A stretch of DNA of 64,000 bases from Cyrtodaria siliqua (taxonomy: Eukaryota > Mollusca > Bivalvia > Adapedonta > Hiatellidae): positions 1 through 64,000 of the forward strand of contig JAWPHD010001267.1 of assembly GCA_037043455.1 (NCBI GenBank), read 5' to 3'. The translations under genes and the position numbers were made by a program. Shown here piece after piece: positions 1-11,910 of the stretch (the first letter of the stretch is position 1; the number at the start of each line of letters is the position of its first letter). The notes beneath the pieces were generated by a model. It was not told the origin of the DNA, searched no databases, and was given only the letters and a program-made list of their open reading frames with translations.

Positions 1-2112
1 ACCTGTAGACCTGAACTATAGATAAGTTGTATGTAACTCCCCTTTCCATTGCATCTGTAGACCTGAACTATAGATAAGTTGTGTGTAACTCCCCTTTCCC
101 TTGCATCTGTAGACCTGAACTATAGATAAGTTGTGTGTAACTCCCCTTTCCATTGCATCTGTAGACCTGAACTATAGATAAATTGTGTGTAACTCCCCTT
201 TCCCTTGCATCTGTAGACCTGAACTATAGATAGATTGTGTGTAACTCCCCTTTCCCTTGCATCTGTAGACCTGAACTATAGATAAGTTGTGTGTAACTCC
301 CCTTTCCCTTGCATCTGTAGACCTGAACTACAGCTAAGTTGTATGTACCGGTAACTCTCCTTTCCCTTGGATATGTAGACCTGAACTACAGCTAAGTTGT
401 ATGAACCGGTAACTCTCCTTTCCCTTGCATCTGTAGACTGAACTATATATAAATTGTGTGTAACTCCCCTTTCCCTTGCATCTGTAGACCTGAACTATGG
501 ATAAGTTGTATGTAACTCCCCTTTCCCTTGCATCTGTAGACCTGAACTATAGATAAGTTGTATGTAACTCCCCTTTCCATTGCACCTGTAGACCTGAACT
601 ACAGATAAGTTGTATGTAACTCCCCTTTCCCTTGCATCTGTAGACCTGAACTACAGATAATATGTATGTAACTCCCCTTTTCCTTGCATATGCAGACCTG
701 AACTATAGATAAGTTGTGTGTAACTCCCCTTTCCCTTGCATCTGTAGACCTGAACTACAGGTAAGTTGTATGTAACTCTCTATTCCCTTGCATCTGTAGA
801 CCTGAACTACAGGTAAGTTGTATGTAACTCCCCTTTCCCTTGCATCTGTAGACCTGAACTACAGCTAAGTTGTATGTACCGGTAACTCTCCTTTCCCTTG
901 GATATGTAGACCTGAACTACAGCTAAGTTGTATGAACCGGTAACTCTCCTTTCCCTTGCATCTGTAGACCTGAACTATAGATAAATTGTGTGTAACTCCC
1001 CTTTCCCTTGCATCTGTAGTCCTTAACTATAGATAAGTTGTATGTAACTCCCCTTTCCCTTGCACCTGTAGACCTGAACTATAGATAAGTTGTATGTAAC
1101 TCCCCTTTCCATTGCATCTGTAGACCTGAACTATAGATAAGTTGTGAGTAACTCCCCTTTCCCTTGCATCTGTAGACCTGAACTATAGATAAGTTGTATG
1201 TAACTCTTCTTTCCATTGCATCTGTAGACCTGAACTATAGATAAATTGTGTGTAACTCCCCTTTCCCTTGCAGCTGTAGACCTGAACTATAGATAAATTG
1301 TGTGTAACTCCCCTTTCCCTTGCATCTGTAGACCTGAACTATAGATAAATTGTGTGTAACTCCCCTTTCCCTTGCATCTGTAGACCTGAACTATAGATAA
1401 GTTGTGTGTAACTCCCCTTTCCCTTGCATCTGTAGACCTAAACTTTAGATAAATTGTGTGTAACTCCCCTTTCCCTTGCATCTGTAGACCTGAACTACAG
1501 CTAAGTTGTATGTACCGGTAACTCTCCTTTCCCTTGGATCTGTAGACCTGAACTACAGCTAAGTTGTATGTACCGGTAACTCTCCTTTCCCTAGCATCTG
1601 TAGACCTGAACTATAGATAAAATTAAATTGTGTGTAACTCCCCTTTCCCTTGCATCTGTAGACCTGAACTATAGATAAGTTGTATGTAACTCCCCTTTCC
1701 ATTGCATATGTAGACCTGAACTATAGATAAGTTGTGTGTAACTCCCCTTTCCCTTGCATCTATAGACCTGAACTATAGATACATTGTGTGTAACTCCCCT
1801 TTCCCTTGCATCTGTAGACCTGAACTAGAGATAAGTTGTATGCAACTCTCCTTTCCCTTGCATCTGTAGACCTGAACTAGAGATAAGTTGTGTGTAACTC
1901 CCCTTTCCCTTGCATCTGTAGACCTGAACTAAGAGATAAGTTGTATGCAACTCTCCTTTCCCTTGCATCTGTAGACCTGAACTACAGATAAGTTGTATGC
2001 AACTCCCCTTTCCCTTGCATCTGTAGACCTGAACTACAGGTAAGTTGTATGTAAATCCCCTTTCCCTTGCATCTGTAGATCTGAACTACAGATACGTTGT
2101 ATGTAACTCCAT
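1..2112. repeat. 52-bp minisatellite array (about 40 copies)
   Basis: Direct tandem repeat with a 52-bp period anchored on GACCTGAACTATAGATAAG and ACTCCCCTTTCCCTTGCATC. A longer variant inserts about six bases (ACCGG in the middle of the unit) and recurs in pairs near 340-400, 870-930 and 1,500-1,570, suggesting multi-unit duplication. The array runs off the left edge of the window. Open frames on either strand are periodic artefacts. Confidence 0.97.
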
Positions 2113-2210
2113 CTGGAATACTTCATAAATCAGACTTAGCTTCCAGTTTACTAAATAACTATTTTTGGCCGACTACAAAAAAAGGTGCAAATATAACCAC
2201 CAGCATACAG

Positions 2211-2726
2211 CAGTGCTCCAGATAAAACTCATATCTGCGTAATTATGCATATTTTTCTCATCAAAAATGCATTAAAAATAAAATTAAAGTGTAAAAATAT
2301 GCATTAAAAATCGGTGATAAATCTTGAGAACCAAATTCCAGCATACACACTTCAATAGCTTAGAGAAACTAGAGTGAGCCCAGTCATACTCAACAGATGC
2401 TTACTGAAGTTTAAGGTACTAAATGACAATCAAGTGCCTCCAGCAATTACTAATAGATGCTTAATGTACGAAAAAGAAGCGTTTTTGTCAACTGTTTAAC
2501 ACAAATTAATGCCATTTAAAAAAGACAGACAGCAATTTTGAATTAATGCATATATAATGGGAAGAAGAAATACGCAATTTTTATGGCAATGACTAAGAGT
2601 ACACATTTTACATAATACTTTGTCCAAAACTTGTTTTTAAGAATACGCATTTGTAAATGTAAATACGTAATGTATTTTTTTTATGCATACAACATTCATT
2701 GTGCTGAAAGCTTATCTGGAGCACTG
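2211..2726. mobile_element. Small TIR element (MITE-like), 516 bp
   Basis: CAGTGCTCCAGATAA at 2211-2225 is repeated as a perfect 15-bp inverted copy at 2712-2726. The interior is AT-rich and non-coding. The CAGTG start is compatible with hAT-type ends, but I see no matching 8-bp target duplication, so superfamily assignment is only a suggestion. Confidence 0.55.
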
Positions 2727-2754
2727 AATCTGGCCCTCTAATGCCCAGTTTTTC

Positions 2755-2840
2755 AGCTTTTGAGTCTAGGATTATCTACAGATTTTGAGTCTAGGATTAT
2801 CTACAGCTTTTGAGTAGGATTATCTACAGATTTTGATTAA
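2755..2840. repeat. Short tandem repeat, about 25 bp x 3
   Basis: Three consecutive copies of TTTTGAGTCTAGGATTATCT followed by ACAG, the third lacking two bases. Confidence 0.85.
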
Positions 2841-2886
2841 AATCGGGGGTTTCTGTTCAGTATTAGATCGTGCACAAACTAAAATT

Positions 2887-3068
2887 TATAATGGGTATTA
2901 AACACCGATTATATACTATAATGGGTATTAAACACCGATTATATACTATAATGGGTATTTAAACACCGATTATATACTATAATGGGTATTAAACACCGAT
3001 TATATACTATAATGAGTATTAAACACCGATTATATACTATAATGGGTATTAAACACCGATTATATACT
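2887..3068. repeat. 30-bp tandem repeat x 6
   Basis: Six nearly perfect units beginning TATAATGGGTATTAAACACC; one unit has an extra T, another a G to A change. Confidence 0.95.
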
Positions 3069-3196
3069 CCTCGGGGTTTTCAGCTTTTATCCTTTTCTAA
3101 AGCAAAGATTTACGGACAGTAATGACTATTGTTGTTTAAACCTGGTGAGTAGTAGGTTTACCCGAAGATTACCTGGGTCATTGTTGTTTTGTAAAG

Positions 3197-3370
3197 ATGG
3201 CAGACAAATATTTGGAAGCAATAGAAGATCAGGAGAGACTGGATATGATGCTGTGCCGAGAAAGGGTTGTGAGGGACCGTCAAAACCTATTTATGTTTGA
3301 CGATATTGATTTTGCATACAGATTTAGATTAAACAAAGAGGGCGTGGTCGAACTAATGGATGTTATACAG
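3197..3370 (+). CDS. HARBI1-like nuclease, first coding exon (partial)
   Basis: The ATG opens a 58-codon frame that stops being protein-like exactly at a consensus splice donor (CAG then GTACGT at 3371). The C-terminal half of the exon contains a phenylalanine/arginine-rich segment (FRLNKEGVVELMDVI) that resembles the region just N-terminal of the catalytic domain in PIF/Harbinger-derived nucleases, where a helix of the form RLSKxxVxxLLDxI is usual. The exon ends in phase 0. No DDE catalytic exon was found downstream; the next kilobases are LINE and MITE sequence, so this is either a transposon remnant or a gene whose remaining exons are lost or far away. Identification rests on one short motif. 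Confidence 0.5.
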
Positions 3371-3876
3371 GTACGTTGAAATACCTTTCTCATCTGACGT
3401 GTGTGTCGAATAGCCATGTATACATATTCGCACGTGAAATGCATGGCTGGTTGCAATCAAGGGCTTAAAACTGGTTTTACACCGTCATGTACATATTACA
3501 TAAAACTTTGGTAAAATAAATGAGTAATCATTTCTTAAAACCGTTAGCTTACTGTATTTGTCGCAGATTACGTATTACCTGGATTAACTGAAGGAAAGGT
3601 ATCAAGCTGAAAAACTGGCCATAAGAATCAGCCCCAGACCACAAATTGTTATTAGGTGACTGGTACCCAATAAGTACATACATATGGGGTCTGGGGTTGG
3701 GGTTTGATGGTCTGAACTGATACTGAGAGTTCCAGGTGCCTGTAGTAAGTTACACTTGCATCACTGAGAATAAAAATGCAGTGGGATATATATATAGGTT
3801 CCGTCTGAATGTGGGGAGGGTTTTGGAGTCTTATTGAGTCAAACCAGGACCTGTTTATTATACATCGCAGAACTAT
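3371..3876. other. Non-coding interval after the HARBI1-like exon
   Basis: Intron-like sequence without a recognisable second exon. A segment near 3,605-3,625 is the inverse of 2,745-2,762 (shared CCAGTTTTTCAGCTT), so the exon may lie inside a short TIR element of about 0.9 kb; the match is only 15 bp. Confidence 0.4.
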
Positions 3877-5145
3877 ACTGAGTCCATAATTGAAAAAGCT
3901 GCCAAAGAAAAAGATCTAGGTGTTATCATAGACAATAAACTTAAATTCAGTGAACAAGTTAGCAAAGCAGTCGCAAAGGCTAATAGGAACTTAGGTCTAA
4001 TTTTCCGTACCTTCACTTACATAGACAAGGAGGTGTTTCTTCTCGATTCGTCCTCACCTGGAGTATGCAACTGCTATTTGGTCCCCAATATTGATAAGGA
4101 TAAAATTGCAATTGAAAATGTATAAAGAAGAGCAACTAAATTATTGCAGATGGTAAGTCATCCAAGTTATGAAACTAGGTTATTAGATTTAGGACTACCT
4201 ACTCTGCACGAGATCGATAAAGTAGAAGAAAACATTTAAAGCTCTCTGCACGAGATCGATAAAGTAGAAGAAAACATTTAAAGCTCTTTCACAGGGCAAT
4301 GTATGCAGGAACTATAGGGTCATTCACAAAACCTATATAAACAAAGGGCAAGGCTAAATGTCAGTAAAAACACCTTTGGAAACAAGAGTTGTGGATGCCT
4401 GGAATAAACTTCTCAATGAGGTAGTTGAGGCGCCTTCGCTAAACGCGATTAAAAGTCGTTTAAATAAACATTGGTCAGGACACCCCACTAAATTTGGGTG
4501 TCACGAAACACTCAAATCTACACATTTCCCCCAAATCCATTCAAATCCACACCAAATCTACATTATATGGTGGTACAATGATGTTATTGTACCATATATC
4601 ACAAGTAAATTAATCATTTGGGAAAAAATGAAGATATATTTGTTAATTTATTTCCGAATTAACGCTTTTTTTGTTATTTTTACAAATCGTGATAACAACA
4701 TACATAACAAATAAAAATTAACTTGCTCAAATGATTTTTTTTTTTTGTGAAATTTGTTACCACATCGTTGTAACACCATATTTAAGGTAGATTTCGTGTG
4801 GATTTGGGGGATTGAGGGGTGGAAATAGGTAGATTTGGGTGTTTCATGTAACCTCTAACTTTTCTCCAAGTTTCATTTAACAACCGTAAGTCAAAAAACA
4901 TAAAAAGTTTGAGAAACATTACGTGGTCCCACCTTAATTCCATTAAGCGATGGGAAAGCTGATATTAGAAGGATTTTATAACGGATATTTCGCAAATAAA
5001 CATGTTTAAAAACATTTTTTACTGAAAACATGTTATTACCTGTTTAAAATTACCTATTAAATGTTTTAATTTTACAATATGCAAACGTTTTAAGAGAATT
5101 TTAAGAATCGCTTACAATGGTATCGAATACAGTAAGAATCTAGAT
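3877..5145 (+). mobile_element. LINE fragment, 3' part (CR1/jockey-like), plus strand
   Basis: Encodes broken pieces of the C-terminal part of a non-LTR reverse transcriptase, including KEKDLGVIIDNKLKFSEQV around 3,905-3,960, the same segment as in the minus-strand copy at 5,799-6,413. A 46-bp segment is duplicated in tandem at about 4,204-4,288. The 3' untranslated part (around 4,857-4,905 and 5,100-5,140) also matches the other copy and ends in an ACAGTAAGAAT-type tail. The 5' portion with the catalytic FADD motif is absent. A MITE interrupts the 3' part. Confidence 0.75.
4490..4853. mobile_element. Foldback MITE nested in the LINE 3' end
   Basis: About 360 bp with long imperfect inverted arms: GAAACACTCAAATCTAC near the left end and its inverse (AAATCTACC side) near the right, continuing through AAATCCACAC and a TTACAA/TTGTAC segment for roughly 125 bp per arm. 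It separates CCCCACTAAATT from TTTCTCCAAGTTTCAT, which are contiguous in the minus-strand LINE copy at about 5,745-5,785, so the insertion point is directly visible. Confidence 0.75.
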
Positions 5146-5640
5146 ACGTCTATCTAGAGTCCCTGGTCAAACATTATTTTTTTCTAAAAAGCATTCAAGC
5201 TCTGTCAAACTCTCGTGCAAGTGTTTATATTTTTAAAACTGAAGCGACTTAGTGTGCACCTTCCAGTGCGGCCTCCCTTTGTTTTCAGGTTAACACAACA
5301 CATTACGCAATATAGTTTACGTACATCCGTAAATTAAAGTTATCAAATAAGAACATATTCATACTCGACGTTCGTTCCCGTGCTTTTCACCCTGTCGAAA
5401 AGTTAAATTTGACGCGGGAATTGAGAACTGACAAGGGAGGCAACCAAGCTATGAACCCAATGTGTTTAATTGGACGAAAGAAATTGGCGGAAAGATAAAT
5501 CGAAACTTTTTGCCAAAGTACCCGACCTGATATAGGTTTACCATCACCAATTGCACACTGGCTTGCTATGATATCAAGGGTTCATTGACATCACGGTAGT
5601 GTCAAATATGTAAAAGCCATATGCATCTCTGTTAAAATAT
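5146..5640. other. Unassigned spacer between two inverted LINE copies
   Basis: No supported gene or repeat unit. AT-rich, with a moderately GC-rich stretch near 5,260-5,440. Confidence 0.4.
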
Positions 5641-7640
5641 TATTCTTACTGTATTCTTACTATAGTAGATACCGTTGTAAGCGAATCGCTTCTAAGGCAC
5701 TTCTTGATAGTGCTTTTTCAAACTATTTGTTATTTTGACTTACGGTTGTTATATGAAACTTGGAGAAAATTTAGTGGGGTGTCGTAACCAATGTCTGTTT
5801 AAACGACTTTTAAACGCGTTGAGCGAAGGCTGAGAATGACCTCGTTGGGAAGTTTATTCCAGGCATCCACAACTCTGTTTCCAAAGGTGTTCTTACTGAC
5901 ATTTAACCTTGCCCTTTGTGTATATAGCTTTTGTGACTGACCCCTAGTTCCTGCATAGATTGCCCTTTGAAAGAGCTTGTTTTCATCTACTTTATCGATC
6001 TTGTTCAGGATTTTATAAACGTGTACCATGTCAGCCCTTTCTCTACGATATTCCAAGGTAGGTAGTCCTAAATCAATTGACCTATTTTCATAAATTAGAT
6101 GACTTATCCTTGGCATTAACTCAGTCGCTCTTCTTTCTACATTCTCAATTGCAGTTTTATCCTTTAGCAACATTGGGGACCAAATAGCAGTTGCATACTC
6201 CAGGTGAGGACGAATCAAGGACTTGAAAAGGAGAAGAAACACCTCCCTGTCTATGTAAGTGAAGGTACGATAGACTAGATCTAAGTTCCTATTAGCCTTT
6301 GCGACTGCTTTACTAACTTGTTCACTGAATTTAAATTTATTGTCTATGATAACACCCAGGTCTTTTTCTTTGGCAGGCGTTTCAAATTTCGACTCGGTAT
6401 CGTTCTGACGCATAGTAATTTCATTATCAAGATAATGGCTTCATATATATGCATATGTTTAAGTTCCATTTTCCATTTATCGGACCATTCACACACATTA
6501 TTTATGTCCTGCCGCAGACTTATCATGGATTCGTTGTTTTTGCTATGTGCGTATAATTTTGAATCATCGGCAAAGAGCTTTATAGTGTTTGAAACCACAT
6601 CGGGCATGTCATTAATATATATTAGAAAGAGAATTGGTCCAAGGACGCTCCCTTGAGGAACGCCACGTGTGACATTTTTCCAGCCATATTTGTTTCCATT
6701 CACTACAACTCTCTATTTCAGATCAATAATAAAAATATTATCCAGTCCAGAAATTTCCCCCCAAAGCCGTAACCCTTTAATTTCTTAATTAATCTTTTGT
6801 ATGGAACTTTGTCGAAAGCCCTACTGAAATCTAAGTAAATTACATTTATTTCCTCTTCATTATTTATGGCTTCGGACCAGTCCTCTAATACTTCTAGTAG
6901 CGCAAGAACATCCTTTTCTAAAACCATATTGACATATGGTAAAGAAATTGTTTTCGTCCATATGATTAACCATGTTACCTGTAGCATCTTACTGGGTACT
7001 GATGTCAAACTAATTGGTCGATAGTTACGGGCCAGTTTCTTTTTCCCACTTTTAAATAATGTTGTCATTGGCATATTTCCATTATTTTGGTAATTTACCT
7101 TCGAGCATTGATTTGTTGAAGAGTATATGTAATGGTTTTATCATATTTGTGGCAGTCTCTTTTATTACTCTTGGGTGGATGTTATCTGGACCAGCTGATT
7201 TTGTAGGAATTAGATTTTTAATAGCTATAACTAGCGATTCTTCACTGATCGATATTTCCGTCAATTCTTGTATGGGTTGCCTGTTTTCGAACTCTGGGAG
7301 TTCTTGATTGCCCTCATTGGTAAAGACAATTGCAAAGTAATCATTGAGTGTTTCAGCCTTCTCAAGGTCATTACATGTCAAGTCACCGTTAATTTTCTTC
7401 AGGTCTCCAATTCTTTTTTTTTGTCTTTGATTTACTGCGTACATATTTCCAGAATAGTTTACTATCTGTTTTGATTGTTTCTGCTATTTGTTTTTCGTAG
7501 TTGTACAGAGATTTCTTGCTATCTTATATCTCTCGAAGTTTTCCTCTGTCTTGCAATGGATATATTTTTGCCAACGTTTATGTTTTATTTTGTTTGCATC
7601 GAGAGAATCTTGGTCAATATAGGAGCATCTACCAGGCCCA
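5641..7640 (-). mobile_element. LINE copy (CR1/jockey-like), minus strand, 5'-truncated
   Basis: Reading on the minus strand from about 7,640 down to 5,641, this covers the region before the reverse transcriptase, the reverse transcriptase itself and the C-terminal domain, followed by the 3' UTR with a repeated AGTAAGAATA-type tail. The endonuclease is not present. The 3' end faces that of the plus-strand copy at 3,877-5,145. Confidence 0.8.
5799..7470 (-). pseudogene. LINE reverse transcriptase, frameshifted
   Basis: Four overlapping or abutting minus-strand frames (7,444-7,082; 7,074-6,718; 6,703-6,344; 6,413-5,799) together give a reverse transcriptase. Seen in order: a KSAGPDNIHPRVIKE fingers motif, RNYRPISLTSVPSKMLQ, a DFSRAFDKVP segment, GVPQGSVLGPILFLIYINDM, and the catalytic FADDSKLYA. 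They are followed by the C-terminal segment DLGVIIDNKFKF and an R-x-YATAIWSP region typical of CR1/jockey-like elements. The frame breaks and the missing endonuclease mean it cannot be an autonomous source. Transcription would be by the element or readthrough only. Confidence 0.85.
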
Positions 7641-9443
7641 TGGTACATTCTGCTCACTGGTATGTGTTTATTCTGCAGATTTGATAATGATTCAGCAAAA
7701 TGGGTCCATGAGTCCAGATTATAGTTATTTTGAAGATGTGATGACTAGTACATATAATAAAACAATTGAAAAAAAATAACCATGTTTATCATAAATAAAT
7801 GGATATTTCAAAAACATGCAACACTGGAACATTGTATTATGATCTTAAAAATGCAAAGCCCCTAGTAAATGCAATTTCCATAACCTTGAATGTTATAAAA
7901 CTCATGAACTGTTATTCTGATTATTCTGTCGTACATTAATGTTTCTAGAAATGGTCACTCATTACATCTTTTACCAGTTTCGAACAAATACTAGGTTTGA
8001 GAAAAATCATCAAGCAAGCAAAAGTTTACATTATCAGAACAAGATGCAACGTCAAATTCCACAGTTTAACCTTTTTAAAACGTATATAATACCTTTGTAC
8101 ACATTTGAAAAACTAATAGCATATAAAAACTTAAAAATAAATAAGTTTGAAACCATGTGGAGTCAATACCTTGCTATCCATGTGGAGTCAATACCTTGCT
8201 ATCTGTGGAACTGGAGTACAAAGACAATTTGTTTTTGTTGATTTTTTTCAGTATCAACTTTTAGCAAATAAACTTAATGTTTTCATTCTGAGACATCTAA
8301 TCAGAAATAGCATACCCTTGCTTATATCAAGGAGTAAGTATACTTATATCTTGGTCTTTCTTAATCAACCTTCTTTTTTTTGTTGTTGTTTTTTTTGTTG
8401 TTTTTTAAAAAAAAAAAATGGAATTTAATCCTTTAAATAACATTTAAATCATCTGTGTTAAATAAGTCTGTATGTATTGACAATATGAGTTGTACCCGAG
8501 GTTTTGAAAAAAATAAATAAAAAATCCAGGGTTTAAAGGGACCCACTGTAATCTTACAGCGTCCAGATATTCTCTAGTATAGTATTATATTTATACCAAA
8601 ATCCGCTCGGGCCAAAATAAGGTTCATTTTCAGTACAGATTTCACTTGCCGGATTTCTTTTGATTTTTTTTCTTTCAAAAAACTTTTTTTCAAAATATGT
8701 CTATGAAAGTTATAGCGTTGACTTGTAAATAACGTAACTAAGAAAATGAGTGGTAGTTTACTAAAATCGGTAAAGTACTTTTGAAGTTATGATAAATTAA
8801 AAATAGCATTTCACCATTCTGAGCCGATGACGTCACCGAAACAGTACGCACTCCAACGCGCATCAAAGCGATAATATTTTACTATCACCCTGCGATTTAC
8901 TATCACCCTGTAATATTACCATCGCGTGGGATAGCGTGGGATAGTAAGAAATTCCACATTGTTGTCTATGGGGATTTAGCATGGGCGTTTTATGTGAGGT
9001 ATAATAACATACTTTATCACATAACGTCCCTTGTTAGCAGTGTCGAACACCCATTTAATATTCTGTTGTATGACACACGTGTAATACAACCTGGAACGAT
9101 TTTGATTGGTTGAGTTACACCTGTAACACTACGCAAGTTTATTAACTGAAACTGTTTTATTTATTACAAATTCACCCAGATCTGAGTCATAAAATTATTA
9201 TTTGTGACAGCTTATAAAAAATATTGCACGTTATACAAAACAGTGTTGTTGGTTTGTTAAAAAGTTGGCGTAAACTGCTATTTTGTAAAGAGGTAAAACT
9301 ACGCAACGTTATATATGTGTGAGACGCGACGTTACGACGTCACATATTTTATGACGTTTTGGCGCTAAGGTGTGACGTCGTGGCGGTTCTATGTCCATCT
9401 GAATTAATTTTTACTAATTTGATTGCAATGTTATGTGATAAAA
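7641..9443. other. Intergenic, unassigned
   Basis: AT-rich; no convincing gene. Contains a 24-bp direct duplication (CATGTGGAGTCAATACCTTG near 8,153-8,202), a poly-T/poly-A stretch at 8,370-8,420, and a short imperfect inverted repeat at 8,872-8,952 (TACTATCACCCTGCGA against TCGCGTGGGATAGTA). A CpG-rich patch at 9,290-9,390 has no frame attached. Confidence 0.4.
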
Positions 9444-9596
9444 AGGATCTTAAACTCGTTCCTATTCCATATAAGATTTATGAAACTCGTTATGAATTGT
9501 TTTTAATTTTAACTCGCCAAAAGGCTCGTTAAAATTAAAATAATTCATTACTCGTTTCATAAATATTATATGAAATGGGAACTCGTTTAAGATCCT
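9444..9596. repeat. 153-bp palindromic (foldback) element
   Basis: Two arms of about 70 bp around the centre TCGCCAAAAGGCTCG at about 9,520; outer ends are AGGATC and GATCCT. The arms are inverted copies, but the hexamer CTCGTT reads in the same direction on the plus strand in both arms (five CTCGTT plus one CTCGCC). Confidence 0.85.
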
Positions 9597-10589
9597 CTAT
9601 ATATTTTCACCCGATATTATTTTTGGAAATACCGCTGGATTGCAGTGGGGCCTTTTTAACATTCTGTCAAAATTGTACATACATCTATAATTGCGAAGAA
9701 AACGAAAACCTCCCCATTTATACCGTCTCTGATAACAATATGCATTTATTCACTTGATTATACGTTTCTATTACTTTGTTTACAAACCAAGTTGATGCAT
9801 ATTACATGTTATTTATGTAAGAATTGAGGGATGACCTATTACGGACGAATAAAGGAATCACCATTAATCATTTACACCTGGAAGGTTATCAATGTATGCA
9901 TTATGGGCATCTCTTACCTTTATCGTTACTAGGTGTCTCCATTTCAGTGCATACATTGATATCACATAACTTCGAAAATAGCAAGCTCAATGAGGGAACC
10001 CTTCTTTTCAAAGTTTATAAAATTGTATATCAAAGATATATTCTTTATTTCCTCCAAGTAACATGCGAGCATAATAATATTCTCGTATTTGAAATACGTC
10101 GGCTGACTAGAGAGCGTAAGAAAGTATTTATGTTTCCTTTTTCTTTACATTTTGTTTACATTGTGTAAACCCATTTAAGTACCAAACCATCGAATAAAAG
10201 CATCGGCTACTTCAAAATATGTATGTTTGTATTACTTCTTCATAATATATAGCAATGTCATTATGAGTCTTTATGAGTGTTGCCAAGGTAAACACTGATT
10301 AATATAGTACTGTATACAGATCCGAGGCTCCTTGCCTATTACATTATGGCATTATGCTTTAATTAAGTAAAATGTAATCGTACGGAAATTCCGAGCGCCA
10401 TGTTTTATGTGAAATGCATTATGTGAAATGCTTCATGCCTTATGCTATGTGGAAAGACGCCAAGCTTAGTGCAAGATCATGTTTAGCCAATGAGAGTTTT
10501 TTTATTCGGTAATTTTCGGTATCGGAAATAAAACTACCGTTAACGGAAATTCAATTTCCGAAATTTGTCTCCGACAATAAATATTCCCT
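9597..10589. other. Intergenic, unassigned
   Basis: Open frames up to 114 codons occur but show no recognisable motif or coding bias. The end of the interval (10,500-10,589) is rich in TTTCCGATATCGG-like palindromic words that resume after the next element. Confidence 0.4.
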
Positions 10590-10959
10590 TACACAGGAAA
10601 ATTGCTGTGATGTAAGTCACATATGTGTTACTTTCTTATTATATTCTTATATTTTAAATGATACATATGTGGCAGATATGTACCACTTCTATTTTTCATG
10701 TTAAAACTAGCATATGTGCCACACACATGAAATGTATACATATGTATTTCATATGAAACTTCGATACCTAAAATACATATAGCATAAACAAATGAACATT
10801 GTAGAAAATTATTAAACAGCCTGTTTAAGTTAAAATTTATTTTCCATATGTAAATAATTACACTTTTGTTATTTTCATATTAAAAATATATATGTGGAAT
10901 ACATATGTGACACATATATAAAACACATGCATTTCCTGGCTAGATAATTTTCCTGTGTA
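10590..10959. mobile_element. 370-bp MITE-like element
   Basis: TACACAGGAAAATT at 10,590-10,603 is repeated as a perfect 14-bp inverse at 10,946-10,959. The interior is AT-rich and full of ACATATGTG-type words. It interrupts a region rich in GATATCG words that lies on both sides (10,500-10,589 and 10,980-11,225). No clear target duplication was found. Confidence 0.65.
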
Positions 10960-11291
10960 GGTGGAATGTAGGGGGCCGTTATTTTCAAAGGAATATCATT
11001 CCGATTAGCGAATAATGACCGATAACGACACCTGGGCACTCGTATTTCTGTTAATGGAATTTCTGTTCGATAATTGAATTTCCGATATCGGATTTTATTT
11101 TCGATATCGTAAATACATGTACATCATTATCGATATTCGCCAATCAATTCCATTATAAAAATACAAATACCCTTATCAGAAATACAATTCCCGATATCGA
11201 GAATGGTATTTGCGATATCGAAAATAACGAATTAAAACCACTTTGGCTTGCCATAAAATACGCTCACAAGCATTTCGCATAAACCATTCAC
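10960..11291. repeat. GATATCG-rich low-complexity region
   Basis: Repeated TTTCCGATATCGG-like and TTTTCGATATCG-like words in both orientations. No gene seen. Confidence 0.55.
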
Positions 11292-11910
11292 GAGGTGGGC
11301 AATGTGGTGTAATGGCTACATCTCGGTTTAGTAATCCAGGGATCGTGCGTTCTATCACAGCCTGGACAGAGGTGGACAATGTGGTGTAATGGCTACATCT
11401 CGGTTTAGTAATCCAGGGATCGTGCGTTCTATCACAGCCTGGACAGAGGTGGGCAATGTGGTGTAATGTCTACATCTCGGTTTCGTAATCCAGGGATCGT
11501 GCGTTCTATCACAGCCTGGACAGAGGTGGACAATGTGGTGTAATGGCTACATCTCGGTTTAGTAATCCAGGGATCGTGCGTTCTATCACAGCCTGGACGT
11601 GGGCAATGTGGTGTAATGGCTACATCTCGGTTTAGTAATCCAGGGATCGTGCGTTCTATCACAGCCTGGACAGAGGTGGGCAATGTGGTGTAATGGCTAC
11701 ATCTCGGTTTAGTAATCCAGCGATCGTGCGTTCTATCACAACCTGGACAGAGGTGGGCAATGTGGTGTAATGGCTACATCTCGGTTTAGTAATCCAGGGA
11801 TCGTGCGTTCTATCACAGCCTGGACAGAGGTGGGCAATGTGGTGTAATGGCTACATCTCGGTTTAGTAATCCAGGGATCGTGCGTTCTACCACAGCCTGG
11901 GCAGAATATG
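11292..11910 (+). repeat. 77-bp tandem repeat built on a tRNA-like unit (8 copies)
   Basis: Eight head-to-tail copies, 77 bp apart, of a unit containing TGGTGTAATGGCTACATC (matches a Pol III A-box) and GGGATCGTGCGTTCTATCAC (a degenerate B-box/T-arm). The unit is the length of a tRNA. The B-box has lost its canonical GGTTCGAATCC form in every copy, so these are probably inactive tRNA-derived repeats rather than tRNA genes. One copy (about 11,600) is a few bases short. Confidence 0.8.

Noticed and set aside
2211..2726. Definite hAT assignment for the small TIR element
   Set aside because: The CAGTG terminus fits but there is no 8-bp target duplication.
9575..10168. Two plus-strand frames of 60 and 114 codons
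   Set aside because: No recognised motif and partly overlapping a palindromic element; not supported as genes.
11176..11683. Minus-strand frames with a repeated RTIPGL-type phrase
   Set aside because: They translate the 77-bp tRNA-like repeat.
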